Translations under genes and position numbers: made by a program
The notes under the pieces: generated by a model
Told to the model about the DNA's origin: nothing
Database searches by the model: none
The model's input: the letters and a program-made list of their open reading frames with translations, nothing else
Part shown: positions 19,601-26,796 of the stretch, one piece after another
Numbering within the stretch: the first letter of the stretch is position 1
Layout of the letters: each line of letters opens with the position of its first letter
Origin: Streptococcus pneumoniae
GTDB lineage: Bacteria > Bacillota > Bacilli > Lactobacillales > Streptococcaceae
Reading direction: 5' to 3'
DNA length: 64,000 nt
Assembly: GCF_001096185.1 (NCBI RefSeq)
Contig: NZ_CRPU01000008.1
Location: 1 to 64,000 of the forward strand

Positions 19601-21142
19601 CACAACTTGACACAGGCGGAGCAAGATACAGTAGCAGCTAAGGTTAAAGAAGCAAATCCAGCGGCGACAGATGTTAAGGTATCTAAAGATGGAACAGCAA
19701 CGCTAACATATGGAGATGGTTCAGTAAACACAATCCCAGGAACCAGTCTAGTAGTAGCCAAAGATACTGACAATGAAGCTTCAACACAAGCCGCGCAAAA
19801 TCCAGCTGTGGTGCCAGCAACTACAGAAGTTGGAAATGCTCATAACTTAACACCTGAGGAACAAGCCGCAGTAACAGCTAAAGTACAAGCAGCCAACCCA
19901 GCGGCGACAGATGTTAAGGTATCTAAAGACGGAACAGCGACATTGACATACTCAGATGGTTCAGTCAATACAATTCCGGGAACCAGTCTAGTAGTTCAAA
20001 AAGAGGAAACTCCAACACCAGAGCAACCAACAATCGCAGAGAAGACAAAAGTAATCATCCCAGCTAACCCTACAAAAGTAGCAGAAGCTACAAGATTGAC
20101 AGATGAAGAAAAAGAAGCTGTTAAAAAAGCTGTAGTAGATGCAAATGGATTCGGAAGCGATGTTAAAGTTGAAGTAGCTGGAGATGGCACAGCGACAATC
20201 GTCTTTAAAGATGGTTCAGCTATTACAATTCCAGGAAATCAATTGGTAGCACAAGATCCAAAAGCACAAGATAGCACTAAACCGACTGCTGAAAAATCAA
20301 CTGTTAAAGCGCCTGCTCAAAGAGTAGATGTAAAAGATATAACTCATTTAACAGATGAAGAAAAAGAAAAAGTTAAGGTTGCTATTTTACAAGCAAATGG
20401 TTCAGCATTAGACGGAGCGACAATCAATGTAGCTGGAGATGGTACAGCAACAATCACATTCCCAGATGGTTCAGTAGTGACGATTCTAGGAAAAGATACA
20501 GTTCAACAATCTGCGAAAGGTGAATCTGTAACTCAAGAAGCTACACCAGAGTATAAGCCAGAAACTACACCAGGTGGAGATAATGGAGGCAATACTGGAA
20601 GCTCAGATGCTAATGTGAATGCAGGCGGTGGTAGCCAGGCAGGCGGACAAGCTAACACAGGTTCACAAACCCCAGCTCAATCACAAGCTTCTAAGCAATT
20701 AGCTACTGAAAAAGAATCAGCTAAAAAGGTCATTGAAAAAGCTGCCAAGGACAAGCAGCATGAAATCAAAGGCGCACCGCTTTCTGATAAAGAAAAAGCA
20801 GAACTTTTAGCAAGAGTGGAAGCAGAAAAACAAGCAGCACTCAAAGAGATTGAAAACGCGAAAACTGTGGAAGATGTGAAGGAAGCAGAAATGATTGGAG
20901 TGCAAGCCATTGCCATGGTTACAGTTCCTAAGAGACCAGTGGCTCCTAATGCTGCTCCTCAGGCAACAAGTGCACCGCAAGCAACTGCAGGAACAATGCA
21001 AGATGTTACCTACCAGTCACCTGCTGGCAAACAACTACCTAACACAGGTTCAGCATCAAGTGCAGCACTTGCTAGTCTTGGTCTAGTGGCGGCAACCAGT
21101 GGTTTTGCTTTGCTAGGAAGAAAGGCTAGACGTAGAAAATAG
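13622..21142 (+). CDS. Giant LPXTG-anchored, multi-domain cell-wall surface protein
   Basis: The 2506-residue protein starts with a YSIRK-type signal (FSIRKFSFGAAS, residues 20-31; cleavage near Ala50) and ends with a sorting signal: LPNTG at 2472-2476, a hydrophobic segment and a KARRRK tail. Sortase A should link it to peptidoglycan. Read in order: an N-terminal domain (about 51-310, possibly ligand-binding); a beta repeat with DGTATITY (about 318-400); several three-helix modules resembling GA domains (about 513-800, such as IDGLTHLNNAQKTELKEQV); two FIVAR-like modules (about 803-950); a beta domain; DUF1542-like Lys/Glu/Ala helices (several copies, about 1108-1806 and 2357-2435); six DGT..TY.DGS beta repeats (about 1808-2297); and a Gly/Ser/Asn linker. 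GA and FIVAR modules suggest binding of host proteins such as albumin, but the ligand is unproved. GGAG at 13610 fixes the start. Pneumococcus has, as I recall, only a short anchored protein at this place. Confidence 0.93.
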   Translation: MKYKRTQKRSKQMWQRVEKFSIRKFSFGAASCLIGASLVGAAGTVQPVEAALKYEKTGDKTARTLYTNLGDSPNEATGSGVRDVVDVDKEIQINVDWSQYSKTNPYVKVTYKFNGGYGASAIYHYGGGRPEFWFTTPIGVKEPRKITLYNGGTGDQGRVMTSWKGSQGWISLSNSVGSRYQNAEAAKALNAGDPTKWEWYNDTTGESGKTYRGDLDAMFWWRMGDTIAGKPGDQAIYELFKNNTKSFYADWERAAHQSITIEAEYEVVDPTLKNERYTLDFGAGVKVGHAGSFRSRFKVSTEQVPALYKNTEFFEPKIPERLGVGNTTNLTQKEKDKLKEKIWEANKDNTSNSLPEVQNKFVDNLKDGKEGIQIGNDGTATITYKDNSTDVIPGTSLVYEDPNAAETIAAEKSGYKYNKNPYPVDDMSKIKDDELEKALENFYAINGMKLNGSTIASVGEGVSDKFIGKFISPYTRPGADYGKGFIAGDTSQPRPYIPKEDLFKQKVVLDNTAIASAREKGKKAIEDLTFLSPKEKEVFKKELEGKTSQEDINSVVNKAISRNSANEKGIAEKKLEVKKGIDALTYLTNAEKEELRKKVDDQGIADPENADDSEGKALDHTKSLLDKILTDATATNLAKAKEKAKEQIEKIKDSLTPEKVEEFKNKIESADSVSKIEEILKEAETLKAKNEADKAKAEADKLKEDYKKKIDQIPGLSDEDKANYKKQIDEATSKDQLDRILKDAEEKVSREQARTDAKDIIDGLTHLNNAQKTELKEQVAAAGGKEELDRIVNAARDLDSKMDSLQQLVTKADEVKKTEQYTNATVETKTPFDTALTNADEVANKETGKDASSSEVDGLIDKLKEAIKNLTGKEVVVPVSKDALRAEVAKADEVHKSPAYLKDTQDKQQDYDKALNDAKTPLEDDKASQEDVDAALEKLQKARTALSGKVEDFTLAVTDGAAKISVEPKVGAELSETDKGTVKAKVTANGEALKDTDTVMYGNITEKDGKTYVKVTVTRDGVSKEIEVPVEGTEAAKSPLKDPEKVKVNDVNNLSEAETTAVKEAVKKANTNLTDNQISVDNTGKVTVTYSDKSKNELPASKTVEAKTEAEKALDKAKEKAKADLTKAVDEEKAEIEADKTLTEDQKKAEKEKVDEAKKTAESNIDKAGTTDEVTTATEEGKKAIDAVHKTNAEQATPTVTGGAVEISVDPNTATNVDSEADKTAIKDAVTVPEGQPQPAKKEILNSGAIKDGKTPGTKVVEVEVTYEDGSKEIIEVPVVKKDQVFTVGVKDPAKPIEIPNTPTVGEDLKDEDKEKIKENLLVNGESLKEGDKVEFGKVTQEQDKTVVSVTVTRDGKSETINVEVVKKSNTTGGKGDSNSTPTNKTELEKAKEKAKSDLAQAAAKEKEEIDADEKLSEDEKAQAKAKVDEAKKAAEANIDKATTPEEVAKATEDGKKAIDAVHQITPEQAKKDLTEAADKEKGEIGGDTTLTDKEKEALKAKVDEVKKAAEDKINNAKTPEEIAKATEEGKKAIADVYNPQTAKGQSTSVFKPELDLQTALVSGKVTVEKGKGLTDEEILKQLALADGLTAKVISKPTTTEAGTKEAEVEVTLANGTKVTVKVPVEVVASLDTADKDNDLAKAKEDAKKQVEEAAKKKLEEIKNNKDLTEDQKQKAEEAINKAKEDANKAIDQASSAGTAKQIADQAKENIEKYDPKADTEVKKPDVTNLDEEKAKAKAEILEEAQKRINEIKNNKDLSDEAKQKAIEEINKAKDKAIEDINKGQSKDEINAAKEAGIHKINEVQPDGSIASKFEPKVPENKVEVGNPAKLSDEEREQVRQNIEGANTFPDGTTVEVKPHGTAVITYKDGSSDTISKDKLVAPANKETGTIASRTEPVIPGKTQVGNTTKLTPAEQATVKKAVEEANNFPAGTTVEVRPDGTVVITYPDKSVDTITGDKLVEKGSKQETPKVQTDAEKNPAQVPGNFVPVENTHNLTQAEQDTVAAKVKEANPAATDVKVSKDGTATLTYGDGSVNTIPGTSLVVAKDTDNEASTQAAQNPAVVPATTEVGNAHNLTPEEQAAVTAKVQAANPAATDVKVSKDGTATLTYSDGSVNTIPGTSLVVQKEETPTPEQPTIAEKTKVIIPANPTKVAEATRLTDEEKEAVKKAVVDANGFGSDVKVEVAGDGTATIVFKDGSAITIPGNQLVAQDPKAQDSTKPTAEKSTVKAPAQRVDVKDITHLTDEEKEKVKVAILQANGSALDGATINVAGDGTATITFPDGSVVTILGKDTVQQSAKGESVTQEATPEYKPETTPGGDNGGNTGSSDANVNAGGGSQAGGQANTGSQTPAQSQASKQLATEKESAKKVIEKAAKDKQHEIKGAPLSDKEKAELLARVEAEKQAALKEIENAKTVEDVKEAEMIGVQAIAMVTVPKRPVAPNAAPQATSAPQATAGTMQDVTYQSPAGKQLPNTGSASSAALASLGLVAATSGFALLGRKARRRK
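19655..19945 (+). repeat. Near-identical 240-bp-spaced repeat inside the surface protein gene
   Basis: The stretch beginning GCGGCGACAGATGTTAAGGT and running into the DGTATLTY codons occurs near 19660 and again 240 bp later with only scattered silent changes. It encodes consecutive beta repeats three and four. Such DNA identity can support unequal recombination and length change. Confidence 0.75.
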
Positions 21143-21256
21143 AATAGCTAGAAAATTCTATTCTCTACTTAAAGTTAGATTATAAGGGGGATTTGGAGAA
21201 GTCATCAATCCTAGTGATGGGTGAGAAAAGTGAGAACCCAAGATAATCACATATTT

Positions 21257-21363
21257 TATACTCAATGAAAATCAAAGAGCAAACTAGGAAACTAGCCGTA
21301 GGCTGTACTTGAGTACGGCAAGGCGACGTTGACACGGTTTGAATTTGATTTTCGAAGAGTATT
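21257..21363 (-). repeat. BOX element, boxA and boxC only, minus orientation
   Basis: On plus it reads boxC (ACTCAATGAAAATCAAAGAG), then directly boxA (TACGGCAAGGCGACGTTGAC to TTTTCGAAGAGTATTA). No boxB unit is present. The boxA part contains the near-complete sequence used in BOX typing. Confidence 0.92.
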
Positions 21364-21473
21364 AGATGAATAGGGATGTTCTATCAATATAGTCAATCTC
21401 TTTCGTCTCTAACTGTGGAATAGAAGATGGGCAATATCGGATAGAAAAGCTAGCAGAATAGCTCTATTGAAGA

Positions 21474-21514
21474 GAGGAGGGAAACCGAAAAATTGGGTGC
21501 CCCTCCTCTTTTTT
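21474..21514 (+). terminator. Terminator upstream of tatD
   Basis: GAGGAGGG (21474-21481) pairs with CCCTCCTC (21501-21508), followed by TTTTTT. The T run directly abuts the extended -10 box of tatD. Confidence 0.8.
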
Positions 21515-21516
21515 GG

Positions 21517-21522
21517 TATAAT
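21517..21522 (+). promoter_or_regulatory. tatD promoter (extended -10)
   Basis: TGG precedes TATAAT (21517-21522); TTGGGT at 21493-21498 could be the -35, with an 18-bp spacer. The promoter overlaps the terminator hairpin. Confidence 0.6.
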
Positions 21523-21549
21523 AGAAGATAGAAAACGAGGTTAGAAGAG

Positions 21550-22323
21550 ATGATTTTTGATACACATACACACTTGAATGTAGAAGAATTTGCAGGTCGT
21601 GAGGCAGAAGAAATTGCCTTGGCTGATGAGATGGGTGTGACACAGATGAATATTGTTGGTTTTGATAAACCAACGATTGAGCGTGCCTTGGAGTTGGTAG
21701 ATGAGTATGACCAACTCTATGCAACTATTGGTTGGCATCCGACAGAAGCTGGTACTTATACAGAGGAGATTGAAGCCTACTTGCTTGACAAGCTCAAGCA
21801 TCCTAAGGTGGTTGCCTTGGGTGAGATTGGTTTGGATTATCATTGGATGACAGCGCCGAAAGAGGTGCAGGAGCAGGTTTTTCGCCGTCAGATTCAGCTA
21901 TCTAAGGACTTGGATTTGCCTTTTGTTGTCCATACCCGTGATGCGCTGGAAGATACCTATGAGATTATCAAAAGTGAGGGCGTTGGTCCTCGTGGTGGGA
22001 TTATGCATTCATTTTCAGGGACGCTTGAGTGGGCAGAGAAGTTTGTGGACCTTGGTATGACCATTTCCTTCTCAGGAGTGGTGACTTTCAAGAAGGCAAC
22101 TGACATCCAAGAAGCAGCTAAAGAGTTACCTTTGGACAAGATTTTGGTGGAGACGGATGCTCCCTACTTGGCTCCTGTTCCTAAACGTGGTCGCGAAAAC
22201 AAAACAGCCTACACTCGCTATGTAGTGGACTTTATCGCTGACTTGCGTGGCATGACGACAGAAGAGCTAGCGGCGGTAACAACTGCAAATGCAGAGCGAA
22301 TTTTTGGATTGGACAGCAAGTAA
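21550..22323 (+). CDS. tatD: TatD-family metal-dependent hydrolase / DNase
   Basis: This 257-residue TIM-barrel amidohydrolase has the metal ligands in FDTHTHLN, GEIGLDYHW, VVHTRDA, HSFSGT and ETDAPYLAP. TatD proteins are 3'-5' exonucleases of the cytoplasm with a role in DNA repair and turnover. Its stop overlaps the rnmV start by one base, so the two are coupled, as is common in Firmicutes. Confidence 0.94.
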   Translation: MIFDTHTHLNVEEFAGREAEEIALADEMGVTQMNIVGFDKPTIERALELVDEYDQLYATIGWHPTEAGTYTEEIEAYLLDKLKHPKVVALGEIGLDYHWMTAPKEVQEQVFRRQIQLSKDLDLPFVVHTRDALEDTYEIIKSEGVGPRGGIMHSFSGTLEWAEKFVDLGMTISFSGVVTFKKATDIQEAAKELPLDKILVETDAPYLAPVPKRGRENKTAYTRYVVDFIADLRGMTTEELAAVTTANAERIFGLDSK

Positions 22324-22883
22324 TGAAAGAAAAAATTTCTCAAGTTATCGTGGTCGAAGGTCGCGATGATACGGCCAATCTCAAACGCTATTTCGATGTA
22401 GAGACCTATGAGACACGAGGTTCTGCCATCAATGATCAGGATATAGAGCGGATTCAGCGCCTGCACCAACGTCATGGAGTCATTGTCTTTACAGACCCAG
22501 ATTTTAATGGGGAGCGGATTCGGCGCATGATCATGACGGCCATTCCAACAGTTCAGCATGCCTTCCTCAAACGAGATGAAGCTGTTCCTAAGTCCAAGAC
22601 CAAGGGCCGTTCTCTGGGAATTGAGCATGCCAGTTATGAAGACTTGAAAACGGCTCTAGCTCAGGTGACAGAACAATTTGAACATGAGAGCCAGTTTGAC
22701 ATCAGTCGTAGCGACTTGATTTGCCTTGGTTTTTTAGCAGGGGCAGACAGCCGTAAGCGCAGAGAATATCTAGGAGAGGCTCTCCGAATCGGCTATTCTA
22801 ACGGCAAGCAACTCCTCAAGCGCTTAGAGTTGTTTGGGGTCACCTTGGCAGAAGTGGAAGAAGCTATGAAATCTTATGAGTAG
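22323..22883 (+). CDS. rnmV: Ribonuclease M5
   Basis: This 186-residue protein has an N-terminal TOPRIM domain (VVVEGRDDTANLKRYF with the conserved Glu, and FTDPDFNGERIRR with the DxD-like motif) and the DUF4093 C-terminal part of RNase M5. It performs the final maturation of 5S rRNA in the 50S subunit. It is translationally coupled to tatD. Confidence 0.95.
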   Translation: MKEKISQVIVVEGRDDTANLKRYFDVETYETRGSAINDQDIERIQRLHQRHGVIVFTDPDFNGERIRRMIMTAIPTVQHAFLKRDEAVPKSKTKGRSLGIEHASYEDLKTALAQVTEQFEHESQFDISRSDLICLGFLAGADSRKRREYLGEALRIGYSNGKQLLKRLELFGVTLAEVEEAMKSYE

Positions 22884-22954
22884 GAAAGATGTAGCCGTTA
22901 CAATTTTTGAAGTTTCACAGTATTTTTCGAAGCAGGTAGAAGAGGAGGCGTCTG

Positions 22955-23854
22955 ATGTTAATTGGTCAAAAAATTAAAGAGATTCGGATAGAAAAAGGAA
23001 TTAGTCGTCCAGATTTTTGTGGAGATGAGCAAGAACTGACAGTTCGTCAACTGTTGCGAATTGAAAGTGGAGCTTCGCAACCGAGTTTGCCCAAGTTAGA
23101 CTATATTGCTCGCCGGCTAGGAGTTCCAGCTTATAGCCTTATGCCGGATTTTTCAGCTCTTCCTCCTGCTTATTTAGAATTGAAATACCAGATTTTACGT
23201 GAACCAATCTATGGTAAAGAAGAGGAGTACGATAAGAAGGAAGCGTGTTTGGAAGAGATTTATAAAACATACTTTGATAATCTTCCTAAAGAGGAACAAT
23301 TAGCATGTGAAGTATTGCAGGCGTGTTTGGATACTTCTAGAACTAGAAGGCATGAATATGCAGAGTTAATACTTGAGGAACATATGCCTCAGATCATAGA
23401 AAAAGAAGTTTATTCAACAAATGATATGTTGTTGATTCGTTTGTTTTTTTATCAAATGCTCATTAGAAACGATCTTGCCAAATTTGTGAATCAAATCGAA
23501 AAGATAATGTTCCTTCTTTTGGAACAGAAGAAGATAACTCAAATAGAGAATTACTTTATAATTAGAGATACTCTTATTTCAGGAATGTGTTGTCTTGAAA
23601 AGGTAGGAGTAACTGATTGTTTTAATGATTATCTATCGTGTTTACAAGAAATGATGGATAAAACTCAAGATTATCAAAAGAAACCTCTTGTATTTATGTT
23701 TTTGTGGAAGCAAGCATTAAGAGTAGAAAGAGATTTTAGTTTAGCTGAATCATTTTATCAGTCTTCTAAAACATTTGCGCAGCTAATTGGAGATGGATTT
23801 CTAGTAAAGAAATTGACAGAGGAATGGCAAGAGGATGTAAAAAAATATTTATAA
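22955..23854 (+). CDS. PlcR/Rgg-like transcriptional regulator (RRNPP type)
   Basis: This 299-residue protein has an N-terminal XRE helix-turn-helix (GQKIKEIRIEKGISRPDFCG, then ELTVRQLLRIESG) and a long helical C-terminal region like the TPR-type peptide-sensing part of the PlcR family. GAGGAGG upstream fixes ATG 22955. It precedes a lactococcin-972-type exporter operon, and a palindromic operator sits at that operon's promoter, so it is probably the local regulator. I found no pheromone gene on either strand next to it; it may sense a signal made elsewhere. Composition is AT-richer than the flanking rnmV and ksgA, which suggests accessory origin. Confidence 0.82.
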   Translation: MLIGQKIKEIRIEKGISRPDFCGDEQELTVRQLLRIESGASQPSLPKLDYIARRLGVPAYSLMPDFSALPPAYLELKYQILREPIYGKEEEYDKKEACLEEIYKTYFDNLPKEEQLACEVLQACLDTSRTRRHEYAELILEEHMPQIIEKEVYSTNDMLLIRLFFYQMLIRNDLAKFVNQIEKIMFLLLEQKKITQIENYFIIRDTLISGMCCLEKVGVTDCFNDYLSCLQEMMDKTQDYQKKPLVFMFLWKQALRVERDFSLAESFYQSSKTFAQLIGDGFLVKKLTEEWQEDVKKYL

Positions 23855-23895
23855 ATATCGTGAAGCAATGACAAAAATGTCCTTGTCCTCGTATC

Positions 23896-23933
23896 AAAAC
23901 AGTTCTAAAGTTCGTCTTTAGAGCTGTTTTTTT
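23896..23933 (+). terminator. Terminator of the PlcR-like regulator gene
   Basis: A 15-bp stem AAAACAGTTCTAAAG (23896-23910) with CTTTAGAGCTGTTTT (23916-23930), one wobble, followed by TTT. Confidence 0.88.
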
Positions 23934-23971
23934 AGATATAAGCTAAAAATAATATGAAATAGTTAGATTTT

Positions 23972-24016
23972 AAGGACATTGGTGTCCTTGATAGTTCTTG
24001 AAAAAACGGATATAAT
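23972..24016 (+). promoter_or_regulatory. Promoter with palindromic operator for the exporter operon
   Basis: AAGGACA-TTGG-TGTCCTT (23972-23989) is a perfect 7-bp-arm palindrome. Its end overlaps the -35 box TTGATA (23988-23993), which is 17 bp from TATAAT (24011-24016). A single half-site TGTCCTT also occurs at 23879-23885. The arrangement fits repression by the regulator encoded just upstream. Confidence 0.75.
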
Positions 24017-24069
24017 ATATTTGAAGATGTTGCTAGTAGAAAGAACTTAATAAACTTCTTAACATTGCA

Positions 24070-24100
24070 GTGACTGTGGTCACCTTCTCACTAAGTGACC
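24070..24100 (+). promoter_or_regulatory. Two mutually exclusive hairpins in the exporter leader
   Basis: GTGAC (24070-24074) can pair with GTCAC (24079-24083); alternatively GGTCAC (24078-24083) can pair with GTGACC (24095-24100). Both use the same middle segment. The ribosome site of the exporter gene follows at 24113, so switching could affect translation; this is inference. Confidence 0.35.
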
Positions 24101-24122
24101 AAGTAACTTTTTGGAGGAAATG

Positions 24123-26153
24123 ATGAAACGTTTATTTATTTTGATTTCAATGGTATTGGTATCGCTTTATATGGTGATAAATTCCGTTGATCATCGAGAA
24201 GAGATTTTATTTGGTAACTATCCCTCTGTTGATGTGATGGGTACTGTGCTAGACCAATCAGTAGCTGATCGAGAAAAACTGACAGAGGCTTTGAGTCACT
24301 TGGGGGTAGAGCACAATAGTCTCATTGCTCGTCGAATCGTTGAGCCAAATGAAGCTGGAGAAACACGCTTTACCTATGCCACTTATGGCCAGGGAGAGCT
24401 TCCAGAAGGTTTGACCATTTCCTCCAAGGAGAGTACAGAAACGAGTGATTTATTAGGGTCTTACTTGATTGTATCAGGAAGTTTGGATGGAGTGAGCTTA
24501 CAGACCGCCCTGCAAGAACTTGGTTATAATGGTATTGTCTCGAATAGAACAGAGGCATTTTCGATGGTCGTCCTCTTGGCTGCTACTCCAATGGGGCTAC
24601 TGAGTCTAGCTATTTTTCTGCTGACCTTTATGAGTCTGACCCTGATTTATCGGATCAAGTCTCTTCGTCAGGCAGGAATTCGCTTAATCGCTGGTGAGAG
24701 CTTGTTTGGGGTGGCTCTTAGACCAGTGTTAGAAGATGTGAGACAGCTTATCTGCTCAGTGCTGGTATCCAGTCTTTTGGGATTGGGGATTCTCTGGTAT
24801 CAAGGTGCCTTGTTTATGGCAACGGTGCAACTGGTCATCATTGCTCTTCTACTTTATGGATTGACCTTGGCAGGGATTTCTACCTTACTAAGTGTCGTCT
24901 ATCTACTTGGTTTACAAGAAAATAGTCTGGTGGATCTATTGAAAGGGAAACTCCCTCTCAAACGTATGATGACATTGATGATGGTGGGGCAACTCTTAGC
25001 CGTGCTGGTGGTCGGATCGAGTGCGACAGCTCTCCTACCCCACTACCGTGAAATGCAGGAGATGGAGAGAGCTAGCGATAAATGGAGTCAGTCCTCAGAC
25101 CGTTACCGTCTATCCTTTGGTTGGTCTAGTGCATTTGCCGATGAAGAAGGAATGCGTAAGGATAATCGTGAGTGGCAGACATTTACTGAAGAACGGTTAG
25201 CCAATACAGACTCTTTTTATATTATGAGCAATGTTGACAATTTCTCAGATGGAGCAGAAGTGGACCTAGATGGCAATCGTCTCAATGACTACACACCGTC
25301 AGGAAATGTCATCTATGTCTCACCGCGCTATCTGATAGAAGAAAAGATTACCGTTTCTTCAGAGTTTATGGACAAGATGCAAAACTTGTCTGAGGGAGAG
25401 TTTGGGCTGATCTTACCTGAGAGTTTGCGAGAGCAGTCTGCCTACTATCAAAGATTATTTACAGATTACCTGCAAAGATTTTCGTCTGAAAGTGTAGAGG
25501 CGACGAGTCAGAAACACTACCTCCCACAGTTAAGGCTAGATTTTACAGAAACAGGACAGGAACGCTTCCTCTATAACGATGGGTACAAGACGACACGCCA
25601 GTACCTAAAAGATCCGATTATTGTAGTTTTAACGCCACAAGCGACTGGAATAAGACCTGTTGCAGGAATGTTATGGGGAACTACGGCTAATAGTGCCTTG
25701 AAACTAGATCGATATGGAGACAGCATCACAGCTCTAAAAGAGCAAGGTCTGTATCACAAGGTTTCTTACTTGGTAAAAAGCCAGCTATTTTTTGCCAAGG
25801 TACTAAATGACAAACGGGTGGAGTTTTACTCTCTCCTTATTGGGACGATTTTGACCCTGACTACGGCTATCTTGTTATTTGATTCCATGAGTCTTCTCTA
25901 TTTTGAGCAGTTCAGACGGGAGCTTATGATTAAACGTCTTGCTGGTATGACAATCTATGAGCTTCATGGCAAGTATTTACTGGCGCAAGGAGGAGTTCTC
26001 TTGCTTGGCCTAGTCCTATCTAGTATTTTGACAAGAGATGGTTTGATTAGCGCTCTAGTTGTAGCTTTGTTTACGCTTAACGCCCTCTTGATTTTAGTAA
26101 GGCAGGATAAAAAGGAAGAAGCTGGTAGCATGGCAGTATTGAAAGGAAAATAA
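24123..26153 (+). CDS. Bacteriocin-associated integral membrane protein (lactococcin-972 type, DUF1430-like)
   Basis: The 676-residue protein has an N-terminal membrane segment (about 2-20), an outside region, a cluster of four membrane segments (about 145-300), a second large outside domain (about 300-550) and three C-terminal segments (about 570-665). The same layout and many shared motifs (such as SGNVIYVSPRYL and DPIIVVLTPQ) occur in the paralogue at 56026. Proteins of this family accompany lactococcin-972-like bacteriocins as putative immunity or export permeases. ATG 24123 is 5 nt from GGAGG. No bacteriocin precursor was found next to this copy. Confidence 0.85.
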   Translation: MKRLFILISMVLVSLYMVINSVDHREEILFGNYPSVDVMGTVLDQSVADREKLTEALSHLGVEHNSLIARRIVEPNEAGETRFTYATYGQGELPEGLTISSKESTETSDLLGSYLIVSGSLDGVSLQTALQELGYNGIVSNRTEAFSMVVLLAATPMGLLSLAIFLLTFMSLTLIYRIKSLRQAGIRLIAGESLFGVALRPVLEDVRQLICSVLVSSLLGLGILWYQGALFMATVQLVIIALLLYGLTLAGISTLLSVVYLLGLQENSLVDLLKGKLPLKRMMTLMMVGQLLAVLVVGSSATALLPHYREMQEMERASDKWSQSSDRYRLSFGWSSAFADEEGMRKDNREWQTFTEERLANTDSFYIMSNVDNFSDGAEVDLDGNRLNDYTPSGNVIYVSPRYLIEEKITVSSEFMDKMQNLSEGEFGLILPESLREQSAYYQRLFTDYLQRFSSESVEATSQKHYLPQLRLDFTETGQERFLYNDGYKTTRQYLKDPIIVVLTPQATGIRPVAGMLWGTTANSALKLDRYGDSITALKEQGLYHKVSYLVKSQLFFAKVLNDKRVEFYSLLIGTILTLTTAILLFDSMSLLYFEQFRRELMIKRLAGMTIYELHGKYLLAQGGVLLLGLVLSSILTRDGLISALVVALFTLNALLILVRQDKKEEAGSMAVLKGK

Positions 26154-26154
26154 G

Positions 26155-26796
26155 ATGATTGATATTCAAGGATTGGAAAAGAAATTTAATGACCGCGCGA
26201 TTTTCTCTGGTTTAAACCTCAAGCTGGAGAAGGGCAAGGTCTATGCCTTAATCGGGAAGAGTGGGAGCGGAAAGACGACGCTGCTGAATATCTTAGGCAA
26301 ACTAGAAAAGATAGATGGAGGAAGGGTTCTCTATCAGGGGAAAGATTTAAAAACCATTCCCACTCGTGAGTATTTTCGAGACCAGATGGGCTATCTCTTT
26401 CAAAATTTTGGCCTTTTAGAAAACCAATCAATCAAAGAGAATTTGAATTTGGGCTTTGTTGGTCAAAAGATTTCAAAAATAGAACGTTTGGAAAGGCAAG
26501 TGGAGGCTTTAGAAAAAGTTAATCTAGGGTATTTGGATTTAGAACAAAAAATTTATACTTTATCTGGGGGAGAGGCTCAACGAGTTGCCCTTGCGAAGAC
26601 TATTTTGAAAAATCCACCCTTGATTTTGGCAGATGAACCAACAGCCGCTCTTGATCCTGAAAATTCAGAGGAGGTTATGAATCTCTTGGTGGGCTTGAAA
26701 GATGAAAATCGAATGATCATCATTGCGACCCATAATCCCCTAGTCTGGAATAAGGCCGATGAAATCATTGATATGAGGGAGCTTGCTCATGTGTGA
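26155..26796 (+). CDS. ABC transporter ATP-binding protein of the lactococcin-972 immunity/export type
   Basis: This 213-residue ATPase has Walker A GKSGSGKT (about 34-41), a Q-loop in YLFQNFGLLENQS, signature LSGGE near 136, Walker B LILADEP and switch His in ATHNPLVW. It starts 2 nt after the permease stop. It closely resembles the ATPase at 55392, which shares the YLFQNFGL and LSGGE.QRVALAK motifs. Together with the permease it should form an ABC transporter of the MacB-like architecture. Confidence 0.9.
   Translation: MIDIQGLEKKFNDRAIFSGLNLKLEKGKVYALIGKSGSGKTTLLNILGKLEKIDGGRVLYQGKDLKTIPTREYFRDQMGYLFQNFGLLENQSIKENLNLGFVGQKISKIERLERQVEALEKVNLGYLDLEQKIYTLSGGEAQRVALAKTILKNPPLILADEPTAALDPENSEEVMNLLVGLKDENRMIIIATHNPLVWNKADEIIDMRELAHV

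Larger units (their letters stand above)
21143..21549. other. Intergenic region between the surface protein gene and tatD
   Basis: It starts with a weak hairpin (AGAATAG 21141-21147 with CTATTCT 21158-21164), carries a BOX element (21257-21363), and ends with a strong terminator and the tatD promoter. No gene is seen. Confidence 0.7.

Noticed and set aside
13622-21142. Repeated DNA in the surface protein gene as a possible CRISPR array
   Set aside because: The repeats are in-frame protein modules of 150-240 bp with no short constant repeat and spacer pattern; no cas genes are present.
22884-24122. A Phr-type pheromone gene for the regulator at 22955
   Set aside because: I read both strands of the flanking intergenic segments and found no short frame with signal peptide and a PhrA-like tail.
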